A stretch of DNA of 64,000 nt from Botryosphaeria dothidea (GCA_011503125.2 WWBZ02000001.1:3906001-3970000); one strand, 5' to 3'; positions 35,481 to 47,485 are shown, counted from the first letter of the stretch. Notes: a model not told the origin generated them from the sequence alone. A program made the numbers and translations.

Positions 35481-36611
35481 TCAAAAATTAAGCGACAAGC
35501 TCGCTGAGCAAATGCTATCTTTAATCCTATCCTCTACATTCTTCATCTCTTCCACCACATGGTCCCTCACGTCCTCTTTGATGCCCATCAGCTGCTCATC
35601 TATCCGCAGATCGATCTGCTCGTCCGTCCTATCCTGCAAATCCTCCCTGTCATCGTGCGCTTCGTCTCTAAGCTGCTCTGCTACGTAGTCAATTCTCGCT
35701 TCGAGCTTGTCCTCCAACTCCTTCAGGCGATCCTGCATCTCTCGGCGCAATTCACTTCTAAAACCATCAAACGCTTTCTTGCATAACGACGCTACGAGAT
35801 CTTCAAGGGCTTGCTTCTGGGCATCCAGGTCCTCCGGCGACGGATCTAGCCTAGGCCTCTTGGCGCGAGGGCCCTGGGTGTGGGAATCAGGCACTCTGGC
35901 CTTTGATGACTCTGCCGGCGGAGGGGGCGGCGAGGGAGCGAGCTCGTCGTAGGACGGTGGGCTGTCAGCCGGAGTAGGTACATAAAGGTCGACGCCTTCG
36001 ACAATATCGGCACCCTTCCCGCCGTTGAGACTTGTCAGGTCCAACTGGCTGGTAACGGGTTTAAGTCCTCCATCACGCGCCATGCTACATAATGTCGACA
36101 ACCGCTGGTGCGACATGTGTTTGCTCGGGAAGAGCAAGGTGAAATCAGTAACCTGGGCGAGCGACTGCAGCATGTTCAGGATAGTACCCGAGGCGGTGGT
36201 CGCGGGTGCGAGGGACGTCGATGCAGGCACAACAAGCACGGATGGCTTGGAGAGGGAGAACTGGAGGCGGGTGATATCCTCAGACGAAGAGCACGCGTTC
36301 GCCTGCACTAATCCCCGGCGCACAGGCTCGGGTATGTTTGCATCTGAGCCAGGAGCAGTGTCAAGGCTTAGGATGCGTTCTGGGAGGATGAAGACGAAAA
36401 TGTTCGTTTTCTTGGCGCATGCTTTGAGAGCGACAGGGAGACGGAGCTTGAAGAATGCGGCGCGTTCAGACTCTTCAAAGCGGATCTCAAAGGCTACCTG
36501 GCAGACAGGGCGAGGATGGCGGTGGCCGATGTAGGTGGTGGCATTCTGGTCGGGGCAACGCCATTCCACGAAGGCGGGGACGAAGGCAACGGGGCGCGTG
36601 GAATCGGGCAT
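35481..36611 (-). CDS. Hypothetical protein with C-terminal coiled coil
   Basis: Single exon of 376 residues; no family recognised. The N-terminal 170 residues are mixed alpha/beta with no catalytic motif seen. A Pro-rich linker (SPPPPPAESS) and a basic patch AKRPRLDPS, a possible nuclear signal, follow. Residues about 270-360 are a long charged helix rich in Glu, Asp, Arg and Leu, a probable coiled coil for oligomerisation. The start is supported by an uninterrupted frame to position 36611. Codon use is like the neighbours. Confidence 0.65.
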   Translation of the reverse strand: MPDSTRPVAFVPAFVEWRCPDQNATTYIGHRHPRPVCQVAFEIRFEESERAAFFKLRLPVALKACAKKTNIFVFILPERILSLDTAPGSDANIPEPVRRGLVQANACSSSEDITRLQFSLSKPSVLVVPASTSLAPATTASGTILNMLQSLAQVTDFTLLFPSKHMSHQRLSTLCSMARDGGLKPVTSQLDLTSLNGGKGADIVEGVDLYVPTPADSPPSYDELAPSPPPPPAESSKARVPDSHTQGPRAKRPRLDPSPEDLDAQKQALEDLVASLCKKAFDGFRSELRREMQDRLKELEDKLEARIDYVAEQLRDEAHDDREDLQDRTDEQIDLRIDEQLMGIKEDVRDHVVEEMKNVEDRIKDSICSASLSLNF

Positions 36612-37375
36612 ATATACAGATCTGCGAGGAAGAAGAAGTCAGCAAGCGCGGCCAACAAATTGAGAGCCCCTGCGCGATAATCGCACGCAGGAATCCCGCC
36701 CACCCAGGCTTTGCGGACGTGTTTCAGTCCGGAGCAGCCTTGGCTCCCGGCGCCCACGCTGGCAAACCGGACGACGCGCGGCGGAGAGCGCAGAGACGCA
36801 GACGGTGGCCGAAGCCCCTACAGACCCCAGGTCTTTCGACAGAGCGAGCGTCTGACGAGAGCCTGGCACAGCTGGCCTGCTTGCGAACATCCGCGGATCC
36901 CCAGCGCGCCATCCAGCAGACAGCCCGGCTACCCGTCGCAGGCGCGAGACAGCGACGGGCACCTATGGAACAGCCCAATACCCACCCCGCCACCCTCCGG
37001 GCTCTTGATGACGAGCAGCCCTGGCTCGTTTGTACAGATCGAGGAGTGTATGTACCACATGCGGAAGGCGGTTGCGGCGCGAGAAGCAGCTCGGCGGGGA
37101 AAGGCGTATGTGCGTGGCGATGGGAGTTGGATGCGACCGATGGTGATGTGGGTGACGATGATGAGAGGGCGGCCCTGTGGCTCAAAGGTTGGAGGAGGCT
37201 GGGGCTTGGCAAAGAGGCACGTGCACTCGCGTTCGTGTTCGCGTCCGACGCGTCGCCCCCTCTCGCTTCCCAAGTACCCGGCGAAGCTGCAATTTCATTT
37301 GGATGGCTGAATTTTCCACTCAGCTGCACTACTGGCATGAGAAGGTAACTATTATTCCACAGCATCTAGCCTGAT
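36612..37375. other. Intergenic, G+C-rich
   Basis: Several overlapping open frames on both strands arise from high G+C. None shows a domain, so none is annotated. Confidence 0.5.
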
Positions 37376-40300
37376 CTACGGGATCAAGTAGGCATCAGTC
37401 AAAGCAGAGATAACGCGTGTGCTCCCCAAGCACAAGGCTCTCGACTGCATCTGTTCCACTACCTCGCGATAGAACCATTGCGGTCTTAGATCTGGGAACT
37501 CGCGCAAAAACACTCCATAACCTTGCTCTACAGAATTGAAGCAAACAGAAGCCAGCCGATGCCGTGAGTCTTCTACATCGAGTCTGCTCGACGTGAAGAG
37601 CATGTTTGCGCAGGCTATCTTCCCCGTTAGTTATGGCAAAACAGAGCGCCGTCCATTGCCAGTTGTCTAAGGCATTCACATTCGTTGGTTCGTGATCTAA
37701 AAGGATCCGTGTACTGCCTTGGTTGCCATAGTATACCGCTTTCATCAACGTAGTCCGGCCATTGACATCCGGCACGTTGGGGTTAACACCAGCCTCAAGG
37801 AGAACTTCGACAACGCCACTTTCATTCATCCTGACGGCATGGGAAAGTAAAGTTTCGCCGAAATTATCCCGGATTTCCAAGTCGAATCTTTGAGTCGAAA
37901 TGCAATAATTGACGAAGTTCTTCGTAATGAGACATCTGGGACTGAGAATGATCATACGCATGAGAGGTGCCCGTCCATCAGGATCGGCCAGGTCTGGCTT
38001 TGTCTTGCAACATTGAAGAAAGCAGTCAACTATTTCCGGGCTCTGAGACCTCAAAGCAGCCACGAAAGGCGTCAACCTCTCTTCTAATGTCTCGTTAGGG
38101 TGGTTCCCATCTTCCAACAACAGTTTTACAGACCTCTTGCTGCCACCGCGGAAATCTCGATGAACAGCACAAAGACATATCTCTTTGGCCATTTTGTGGT
38201 CTTCCATAAGGATCCTCAGCAAATCTTCATTGCCATTAATCGAGGAACATTCCAGTGCTTCGATCCATGACTCCGGAAAGTACGGATTCGCCCCTGCATT
38301 TTTTAATACCGAGACCATCTCTTGATCTTTCCTGGCCTCTGCCATCCAGATGGGGGAGCCCGGCATATGACCGCTCCCCACACAAACTTGGTTCACTTCG
38401 GCCCCGGCACTGATCAACCGTTTTGCAAGGTCGACTCTTCCATAAGCCACGGCCACAAGCAGGGGACAAAGGGGCCCTGACGGGTCCAAATTGACGTCCT
38501 CGGTCGTGAGATACTCTGGAAAATCCTCCAGACTTATATCCGGAGTCGCTAAAAGTGTGGTTAAGAGTAAAGACTTTTCCACGCTTTGCTTCTCATTGCA
38601 GGTTATGGGTACTTTGACAAATGCCTGTCTCCTCATGCTCCTCAAAGCGCTCCTGATGCCGGCAAGTGAAAAGAGGATCAAAAGATCGGGAAACGTTTCA
38701 AGACTGATCCAAGCACTGACCAGAGCGTCGTAGAAGGGATCAAAATTGTCTCCCCAAGGATTCCATGACCTCTCGAATCCAAGAGGGCACTTGCGATACT
38801 CATTTTTTGGGTCTTCCTTATCACAGCCCCAGGCATCCTTAAAACGAGCATTATCCTCATGAAAAATATCAATGATATTCTCGTACCAGTCGACATCATC
38901 AGCTTCACCCTAAACTGGATGCATGAGTAAATGTAATCCAGGCATCTTGTTTTCGTTGTTCTGGAGATATTCCAGGAAGTTCTTTTGGTCGATATCTGTC
39001 GATTCCACGTGCATGGTACGCAAGATCCAATAGTTACGAATATACTCGGCGAGAGGGAACCGCTTTTCGAAGGCAGAGAGTAGCTCCCGTTGCTCACGGT
39101 CGGGTTTCAAAGGAGGGACCGACATTTCAGGTAAGAGGGCATATCTCACACAGGATCGAGAGATGAGAAAGTGACTTTCTCCAACCACAGAAATCCGGCT
39201 GGTCGACTTGATAAGTTCTCCAAGGCCACCTTCTGTGATTAGATAATCAGATACTGACTGGTGGATGAACTGGGCGATTTTAACCCCATAATGCCCTCTT
39301 ATTTCCGCAAGGCCTTTCGAAAACGTTGTTGTACCTTTTTCTGGATCGACAAAGTTGGGGCTGTTATGGAAATCGTGGATTGAGCCAGGCATATCCTCAT
39401 CTGCGACAAGAGCGTATTGGAGTTCCTCAGCGGTGAGAGGCCGGATAGAAAAAAGAATCCAATGTAGCAACTTGACAGTTTGACGCTTCTCATCCTCTTC
39501 GATAGCTTGCAGAAGGGAGGCGTATAGCTTGTGGAGATCTGAGGGTAGCTCTTCGATAATTTTCTGAAGAGCGAAAATCGAACTTCCCAGTTGCCGGTGC
39601 TTGTCGATAATAGACCTCGTGACCAATATTGCCCACTGAAACATTCCATTGGCCCTTCTAAGAATTGACTCTTCGAGGCTGCTGGCGTCGCCACAGTTTT
39701 CGAATTCCTCACCCAGAAGTGAGCGTACCACAGTTTGAATGTCGGCTTCATTCCCCTTCTCCATGGATATTAGCCTGCAACCTGTCTGCAAGATTGGATA
39801 TCTTCGACACGAAAAGATACTTTTGACTTTTGTCGAGGTTGTCATCCTCCTGAGAAGATTGACTATGTTCTGTGCAGTTTCCTCTCCGCTTTCATCTAGA
39901 GCATCGACGAGCAGAAGTATTCGTACGTTTTCATCGAGCTCTCTAATGATATGTGTGAGAATTCTTTCCAGCTCTGCTTCTGTCCATTGGATTTCTGCCT
40001 CCTTAACCGCGGTGCTTTTCTCTCCATAAAACTGCAAAAAGATCGCGAGTGAATCCACGAGACGGCGCAGTACCTGATGGAGAATGGAACGCAAGAAGCC
40101 AAGTTTGGTCTTTTGTAAGGCAACGCCACGCCCGTGAAAGAAGTAAGAGATAAGCACGTAGTCGATGTGCCACTGTTGCTCTATGACGTTGAATACATAC
40201 TTCATCATGGTAGATTTGCCTGTTCCCGGATTTCCAACAATCCAGAGGAGTCTTTCCATTTTGTCTTGCGGATCGAGCCATGTATTGAACGTTTGGTTTT

Positions 40301-41702
40301 GAAGAAGCCATTCGCATGTGCTTTCAGCAGAGCTGATCTCATCCCGACGCCAGTGTTGTTCAGGGAATCCCAATGAACGGAGAGCGGTTTTCTCGTTTTC
40401 AGCCAGTTGCGGATGGTGTAAGGGTTGCTTTCTTCGGCACGATTCTTTTAACTTCCTCAGTCGATTAAGGACAACGAAATAATCGTTGTGCTGGTATTGA
40501 AGCTTCACAATCTCCGAATTGTTTCGGTTGATCGGCAAGCTGACATTACAGCTTAATGTTGCGGAATGCTTCGAGACCAAAAGAGCCGGGGGACCAGTCA
40601 TTCTCCATCTCTGTGGTTGCGGTACCTACAGTGTGCTATTAGAATCAAGGTGACAGGGTCAGATGAGCCAGACGTACCTGCTCCACGGTGGGTGTTTCTA
40701 CTGTTTCAAAGAAGGCAATTACCTCCACATTCCTCAACTTCAATCGTGCCGCAGCGTAGTCTTTCTGATGAAGTTCGAGAAATTCCGATTCCGTCTTCAA
40801 ACAGGAAATAAGACTTTCGTTCGGCTGACCCTGGACCATGGGTAGTAATGGTCTATTCAACATCCCCACATGCGGAACTCCAAACAACAGAAGTCCTTTG
40901 AGTGCTCGGATGATTTCTCTGTTATCACGATCATCCTCCACAAGATTGACTATTGCCTTTCATCCATAATTAGCGTGAATGCCATGATTTATGGAGTTAA
41001 ATGTACCCACCTACTCGATTATGAGACCCATAAGACTATGGCCGATCAACAGAAGAGCCTTCGTAGGCATGACTCTCCATCTCGGGCCTGTAAAAAGGGC
41101 TTGGAGAGTTTTGGCAAATCTCGCGCCTAGATCCAAAATGTTTTTTCTGGAAAGGCTGGCGATCATGCTGGTATCATAGCCGTAAACATATACCCTGGTG
41201 TTTGGTAGATCTTTTGGCAACGCATCCCAGAGCCACATAAAGTTTTCTGACTTTGATTTGAATGAGCCAAAAGCGTGCGCGTTCAGACCTGAGAGAGCAA
41301 TGCAGCTTCATGATCATCAGTAAATGCTACGAGGCCCTCAGTCGCTCTGTCGCGGTGCAGATGAACTTACCACGTGTCGCAGTCCTCGTCTGAAATATGA
41401 TGCAATGGGGTAATTCCATCGAAATTTGTATCGAACACAATATCCGGAGTGCCATATTGATGGAGAATGCTATCCTGGAATAGCCATTCATTCGTCCCGT
41501 TTTCAAATAAGGTTGGTCGTTCCTGTAGATTCAATGTTGCGACCTGTTCCGTCTCTCGGAAGGGATGGCCTGCAAGTGACCGCACCCAGATCGCGCCAAC
41601 ATCCAGGCCCAGCAACCGAGCGACCAGCTGAGAAACCTCAGCCTTTCCATAGTGATCCGGTATCCCCCTCAGTCTGTATGTGATGTCCGATTGCGACACC
41701 AT
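37376..41702 (-). pseudogene. Decayed NOD-like receptor: hydrolase - NACHT - ankyrin
   Basis: Fungal NLR architecture, normally a self/non-self recognition protein. Segments 41702-41371 and 41305-41015 encode the N-terminal part and an alpha/beta-hydrolase domain (GLNAHAFGSFKS, VYGYDT, nucleophile motif GHSLMG). Segments 40956-40678 and 40625-38910 complete it and add a NACHT NTPase with Walker A GNPGTGKST and Walker B LLLVDALDE. Ankyrin repeats follow to 37376. Three problems appear. The hydrolase exons do not join in frame at 41011-41015. A TAG at 38912-38910 lies between NACHT and ankyrin parts that share one frame. A one-base shift in the C4/G4 run at 37622-37625 separates the last repeats, whose ending continues in the next frame. 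Removal of the TAG by a weak GTGGAA intron is conceivable. Confidence 0.75.
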
Positions 41703-42127
41703 GCCTCGATAGATCGGTCGGGATTCGTGGTGGAGGTGGTATTACAGGCGGGGCCGACAAGATCCACGCAAAAGATGGGAGTTACAAAGACATGAAAAGA
41801 GATGTGAGATTTGCCTTAGCCGGGCTTGTTCCCTGTTGGATTCAGTGTCATTCTGAGAAGCATGTAATGATAGAGGTGGTCTCCTCACAGAGATTAAGTG
41901 TTGCTGAGAGCTGACGTGGGGCAACACGAGGCCAAGTCGATCTTGGGTTACACAAACAATGGGTTGCCTGCCTCGGTTACCTTGCGCTTCTAGCCAATGG
42001 ATACTGCAGGGGCAGACCAGCTACCCTTTCTTTGTTCGATTGCGGGTTTCTGTAGGGAGCATCTTGATCCCCATGCAGTTGCACATGATTTATCCGGGTG
42101 AGGTCGATTTGCTCAGAGAGAAAACTT

Positions 42128-42146
42128 CACACACACACACACACAC
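42128..42146. repeat. CA dinucleotide microsatellite
   Basis: About 9.5 CA units just beyond the rhamnogalacturonan lyase stop. Confidence 0.9.
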
Positions 42147-42194
42147 CGGCCAATTGGCATCAAATGAACAGAAAATTATAAATCAGTTCTGAAT

Positions 42195-44426
42195 CTACTG
42201 CAACTCGAGCCTCAAAGCGTCGTACTGGACGTAGACCTGCTGCGGCAGGACCGCCGACTCGTAATCCATAGCATCAGCTGGCAGCCGGAGAATAATCTCG
42301 TTATCCTTCTCTTTCAGCAAATCCGTCTCAAATACGAATTTGTGGGCAATGTTGTAGCAGCTGATGGCAGAACGAACGGCGCAAGAGCTGGAGTGGAAGT
42401 ATCTGCACACGATTAGTAAAGCACGCAAAACATAGAAATGCACAAACTTACGGAATGACCCACGGCTCCAGCTCATTCCCGTTGACCGTAACCACATACG
42501 GCAGATTCGAATACGGCTGCGTCGCATTGAACACATCCGTATTTCCCGCCGCCGTCTTCGCGCCCGCCAACTGCACCGTGAACGTCGCCTCATTCTTTCC
42601 CTCCACACTCCTCTGCAACTCCGCGGCGGCCGCATCAAACACGATCGTCCAGTTGTTAATCGTCGGCGAAAACAGCGTCTCATTCCTGATCGCATTCGCC
42701 TTCCCACCCACCGAGCTCCAATGCACATAATTCCAATCCACCCCCTCCTTGCTCTCCCCAACCTTGAACCTCACCCCCTCGGGGAAATCGGTCGGGAAAT
42801 CATACCGCGCCCAGTAAATCCGATACTGCTCGGGCCGCAGCGGCCTCGTCGCATCCAGCTCGACCCCATGCCGATACTCGCCGCTCGACCGATCCGGCGT
42901 CCCGATCCGCCACAACTCCCGCCCGGCGCTCTCCTCGACGACCGTCGCGTTCGTCACCGCCACCTCGCCCGCCCGCACCACGACGCCGTCCTGCACGTAC
43001 CCGCCAAACAGCCCGTCCGCCAGCACCGTCAGCCTGTACGTGCCCGCCCTGACGCGCGGGATCTCGACGTGCGCGACGCCCGCACCGCCAGCCGCGACGT
43101 CCAGGTCGCCCCAGTACTGGTACGCCCGCGTGTCGACGGCGTTGTCCTGGAAGTCGACGCCCGACGCGGTCAGGACGGCGAGCGGGCGGCTCCACGCCGC
43201 GGTGCGGTTGTTGCTGGACGCGGGCAGCGCGATGCTGCCGCGCCACGTGCCGCGGCCGGCGGAGGGCACGTAGTTGGGGACGTGCGGCGCGATGGCGTCG
43301 TAGAAGCGCGCGTTCCAGGACGGGTCGGCGAGGGGCAGGGCTTCGGCGCGGAGGGCTTGCAGGGTGGTGCCGGGGCTGCCGCGGTTGAAGTGGTAGTAGA
43401 ACTGGTGGGTGGGGTGGTTAGTGGGGTGCGTTGCGTGTGCGCGGGAGGGGTGGGGTGCTCACGGGGCCGAAGGTGCGGTCGAAGCCGTCTGTGATGTTGG
43501 GGGTGCCGTTGCCGTGGTGGTTTGAAGCTGGGGTGTGTTAGTGGCGCGGTTTGCCGGGGGTGGGGGAGTGGTCTGTTACCGATGTAGTTGTAGACGATGC
43601 CGTCGACCGTGAGATCGGAATTCTTGGGCCCGTTGAAGTACGTGTCGACGCTGTTCATGACCAGCCAGGCTCCGAAGGTGTTATTGGAGTTGCTGGTGCT
43701 GCCGTCGGAGAACAGACCGTGGACCCTGTGGTCTCTCCATTGGGCCTGGAAAGTGTACTTGGTGAAGTAATCGGCCCATTGCGTCACATAAGGATCGTCG
43801 GGCGTATTCAGAAGGGACCAGGTAGCGTCTTGCACAACAACTTCGTTGGCAACGGCGTTCTTGGACGGCAGAGGCGCGTATGTTTTATCGTTGGTAGCCA
43901 AATGAGTCCAGAGCTCGGTGTTGGGGCGGAAGAGCGTCCGGAACTCCTGCAAGTTCCGGAGGAAGGGCGTCGTTTCGTTGTAGTACGCCAGGCGGGCGAA
44001 GTTGTGGATGCCAGTTTCTCCTTCACGGACAAAATAGTAGAATTCGAGCAGTTGGCCGGTCGCCGGGTAGGTTTCGCCCATCACCACTCCAGCGTACGGA
44101 ACACCCTCCGGGTCGACATCCTGGAAGATTTGATACTGCGGGTCTCTGCTGCCGGGAGTGTAGAAGCCCGACGGGGTGCAGTAGCAGTCGAGGTAGGGAC
44201 CGATGCCGGTTGAACCAGAAACAGGACCGAGGAGGTCTTGGTCGTCGAGAGTGAGGCCAGAAATGACGCCCTGAGACTTGTCCAGTGCCACATAAAGCCG
44301 GTCGTTCGCAATGACAATCTGCGTGGACGTCTCGTTGACCGTGAGGACAGCTAGCACGTCGGCGCTGAAAACCAGAAGCGCAAGGAGCAGGGAGCCAAGC
44401 ACGCGAGGGAGGCCCGAGTTCGCCAT
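42195..44426 (-). CDS. Rhamnogalacturonan lyase, polysaccharide lyase family 4
   Basis: Secreted enzyme cleaving the rhamnose-galacturonate backbone of pectin by beta-elimination. Exons 44426-43580, 43527-43463, 43401-42452 and 42402-42195 give 689 residues. A signal peptide (VLGSLLLALLVFSADVLA) begins the protein. The catalytic domain is followed by a fibronectin-III-like segment (AGTYRLTVLADGLFGGY) and a C-terminal jelly-roll carbohydrate-binding part (WNYVHWSSVGGK to YDALRLELQ), the three-domain layout of PL4. Multiple N-glycosylation sequons are visible. It neighbours an L-rhamnose mutarotase on the same strand, consistent with a rhamnose-use locus. Confidence 0.93.
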
Positions 44427-44830
44427 GGATGATTGCGGACTTCTGAGGGATGCCTGGGGTTTTCTGAGCGGCAGACGCGTGCATTTAATACTACATGATC
44501 CATGATTCAATATCCGAGCAGCTGGTTCCTGCAGACGTGCGTAATCACGGCGAATACGGGGGACTGGGGTAAGGGTGTGGAGAAGTCTGGGGGAAGGCGG
44601 ACCTGCATAACTCGGGGAGAGATTGCCCGAGAGCGACACCGCTCATTTCTCCGCAAGCCACCAATACTCGCGTAGCCCATATGCCATGTCCGAGCCTCCG
44701 TTTCTTGGCTAAATCCTTCAGGTGTTTGCTAGCGAGGATGTGAGGCTGATGTCAACAAGAAACATCTATTTCCATGAGCCTATTTCGAAACACAATCCCT
44801 GCGTCGCGCGTTTCTGGTAATAATGCCCCG
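44427..44830. promoter_or_regulatory. Spacer between lyase 5' end and mutarotase 3' end
   Basis: 404 bases, carrying the lyase promoter. No gene seen. Confidence 0.5.
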
Positions 44831-45292
44831 CTATTTCACGTAGAAGACCTCCTCAGCGACCTTCCACCACGGGCCAGCGGCACTGCCCTTTGCGCCTGGG
44901 TGCGGGCTTTCCTGCATCTTGTCGGTCATTGCCCACCACTCCTGCACCTTTTTGTTTGCCGACATGCGCGCCATATCTGCATCCCAATCCTCGCCCACCC
45001 ATTTGAATGACGCAAACAGGATGGGGCGGGGTTCGTCCGTGAAAAAGATTGAGTCTTTCATCATTGTCAGCCTTGTTGCATCTTCCAAATCACACCTCGA
45101 TTAATGAAGCAACGAGTAATGCTCAATTGGATGATGTCACTGCGAGAACTTACAATCCACAATGTTCGAGTCCTTAATCTGTTCAAGGACCTCGGGCCAG
45201 ACCGCAGCGTGGCATTTCTTATATTCCTCCAAGTGTTCGGGCTTCAAGTAGACGAGCTGGCCGATGCGGCGAGGCTCTTTGGAGGAAGACAT
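44831..45292 (-). CDS. L-rhamnose mutarotase
   Basis: Interconverts alpha and beta anomers of L-rhamnose, feeding catabolism. Exons 45292-45154 and 45054-44831 give 120 residues, close to the bacterial RhaM length. Motifs RIGQLVYLKPEHLEEYKKCHAAVWPEVLEQI (split here as RIGQLVYL and CHAAVWPEV), FASFKWVGEDW and NKKVQEWWAMTDKMQ match the family, including the His of CHAAVWPEV. Splicing recreates VDYSIFF. An in-frame ATG at 45346 would add 18 residues without homology. Its position after the PL4 lyase suggests coordinated use of pectin-derived rhamnose. Confidence 0.93.
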
Positions 45293-45801
45293 GATGAACA
45301 GAGGCGCTTTGAGAATTTTGTGGTGATTCTGAGTGATGGAAGGCATCTGAAGGTGAGGGGCTCTTTAGCCTATGGCCGTTTCGGTCACTCGGCCAGACTA
45401 CGTCCGAATTCGGGTTAGCTCTCGCCGCCTCCAGCCGAGGGTCCATTGCACCAGGAAAACAATATATCATGTCACAGCACTATCGATGTCTTCTAGCAAC
45501 TCCTACTCCCATGCTTTAAATCAAGAGCCTGAATCCGAACAAAGTGAGAAATGATCTGTGTTAAAGCGCCACAAGATCTCTTTGATAATTGAATTCTACG
45601 CAATTCTGCCTTACCGGCATCAACCATATTATAAGTAACAGCACCGATTTCAACAATCTATTTCCCAACCCGTCCATCAACTTCAAGGCACAGCACTAAA
45701 ACCTTCATCAATAAGTCAACAATCACTCCTGGGACAAAAAAGACCCCACAATCAGCAATCCTCCAAAAAAAAAAAAAAAGACCCCTAAAAAGAAACAGCA
45801 C
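45293..45801. other. Intergenic between mutarotase 5' end and the chitin-binding gene
   Basis: About 0.5 kb, A+T-rich, with an A14 run at 45766-45779. No gene seen. Confidence 0.5.
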
Positions 45802-46854
45802 TTACACAGTCTGAACCGGCGGCGCGATCGTCGGCAAAAACACCGTGCCCGTCGTGGGGAAGGGGAAGTCCGTGCCGCTCGCCTCGGGATCGAAGTCGCC
45901 GCCGCACGACCCGAACTCCTCCTGGCACCCCTCGCCGCAGTACACCGCGCTGCTCCCGCAGAAGCCGTAGGGCGAGCAGCACCGGCCCCACACGGGGTCG
46001 TTCGGCGGGCACGACTCGAACGGGATGGCGCCGTGGCCGGTGCCGCAGTAGGCGTTTTCGCGGACGGCGGTGGGTCCGCTGGACGGAGAGGAGGAGGTGG
46101 TGGACGTGGACGTGGAGGAGGTGGATGAGGAACCTGGGGGAGAGGGAGGGCCGGAGGGGCGGCCAGAGGGGAATCCGGACGCGAGGCCAGACGGGGGAAG
46201 AGGAGGGCCGGAGCCGGAGGGCCGGGGGCCGGGTGGGTAGGGACGGGATGTGAAGGAGAAGGCGGATGACACGGGGGCCGAGGAGGATGAGGAAGAGGAG
46301 GAGGAAGAGGAAGAGCTCGAAAGATATCCGGAAGAAGCGAAATAGAGAGATGAAACCGAGCTAGAGGGATATGCAGAAGAGAGGGCAGGAGATGATGACG
46401 GAGCAGGGCCAGCGCCAGGGTTCTTCGCCGCGTAGCAGCGCCCGCCCAGAGCGCCGCTCTGCTGGGCTACCGGTGTCAATAGGACGCACTTGTCTTGTGC
46501 GTTGAAGTCCCAGAGTGCGACGGTGCACTTTTCTGCGAGCTGGTTGCAGAACGATATGCACGCTCCATAGTCATCAATTGACTTGGCGATTTCGGCGATG
46601 ACGTATGGTGAGAGCCCGCCTGGTGAATCGGCCTGCTCACAAGCGACGGTGAAGACTGTGTCCCCGAACGTGTAATTTCCAGGAGGGTAGTCGAAAGGTA
46701 GGGCAGTGGGCGTGGCGCCGGTAGTCAGATCCAAAATGTTAAAGATCGAGTCCTCTTCGGCGGTGGTGGTTGGCACGGTATCATCCTGGCCATAACAGAT
46801 CTTGGACAAGAGCAGAGCGCCCAGTGAGAGGCGAACAGGACCGAAGCTGGACAT
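45802..46854 (-). CDS. Secreted Ser/Pro-rich protein with a hevein-type chitin-binding domain
   Basis: Single exon of 350 residues, probably cell-wall or extracellular. Signal peptide VRLSLGALLLSKICYG. Residues about 60-150 have paired Cys (FTVACEQ, ACISFCNQLAEKC, KCVLL, GRCYA) in a PAN/apple-like pattern. A long Ser-rich then Pro/Gly-rich linker includes a run of about 15 Ser. The C-terminal domain (NAYCGTGHG ... GRCCSPYGFCGSS ... YCGEGCQ) has the eight-Cys CBM18 layout. An upstream in-frame ATG at 46881 would weaken the signal peptide. It could bind chitin fragments; an effector role is only a possibility. Confidence 0.85.
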   Translation of the reverse strand: MSSFGPVRLSLGALLLSKICYGQDDTVPTTTAEEDSIFNILDLTTGATPTALPFDYPPGNYTFGDTVFTVACEQADSPGGLSPYVIAEIAKSIDDYGACISFCNQLAEKCTVALWDFNAQDKCVLLTPVAQQSGALGGRCYAAKNPGAGPAPSSSPALSSAYPSSSVSSLYFASSGYLSSSSSSSSSSSSSSAPVSSAFSFTSRPYPPGPRPSGSGPPLPPSGLASGFPSGRPSGPPSPPGSSSTSSTSTSTTSSSPSSGPTAVRENAYCGTGHGAIPFESCPPNDPVWGRCCSPYGFCGSSAVYCGEGCQEEFGSCGGDFDPEASGTDFPFPTTGTVFLPTIAPPVQTV

Positions 46855-47485
46855 TCTTGCAATATCCTGAGGACGAAACAATCTGTTACTGAAAGTCGGA
46901 TGGTTCAGTGTGTTACTGAGATGCGATTGCGTGATATCCGCTCAGTATTAAGTACAGCGCCGTTAAAGGACCTTGAAGGCAGGGAACCGAAAAAGTTCTT
47001 GTTAAATTCCTCGCTTGTCTGCAATGACAGGCTACTCGAAGAGATGGCTTAAAGCAGGAACGGGGGAAAAGCAGGTTGGTCAAATGAACGAGCATTCCGA
47101 CCCACATTCTCGCAACGGCTTCTCTGAATGGAGTTTGAGGGGCCGCGGATCTCACAACAAAAATGCACTGAACTAACTTTCAAAACTAATTCGAGCATAT
47201 GAAGCAAGAAGGTATGAAGTGACTGCCATCTTTATTCTTCAGCAAGAATGTCCGCATCCAGTGTTTCAATCACTACAGCAGCAGCCACTGCAGTGCTATT
47301 ATATCTCATGAAAAGCTGTTTTCAATTGATGAGACGTCAGCCGAAACAAAAAAAGATCTTCCAAATTCGCCTGTTGAACGCTTGCAAAGAAGCCATGAAC
47401 AAAGCAGGTCCTAAAGAACCCACAATATATGTAAAACCAAACAGTAGGCCTGTATGAGAAAATTAAAAGTAATCATCCAATGGGT
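46855..47485. other. Intergenic
   Basis: About 0.6 kb. A 69-codon + strand frame at 47248-47457 with one hydrophobic segment has no other support. Confidence 0.45.

Noticed and set aside
36724..37365. 213-codon minus-strand open frame
   Set aside because: Ala/Ser/Pro-rich composition from high G+C, overlapping other frames; no domain or splice support.
42721..43494. 257-codon + strand open frame
   Set aside because: Antisense to the rhamnogalacturonan lyase; Arg/Pro-rich shadow.
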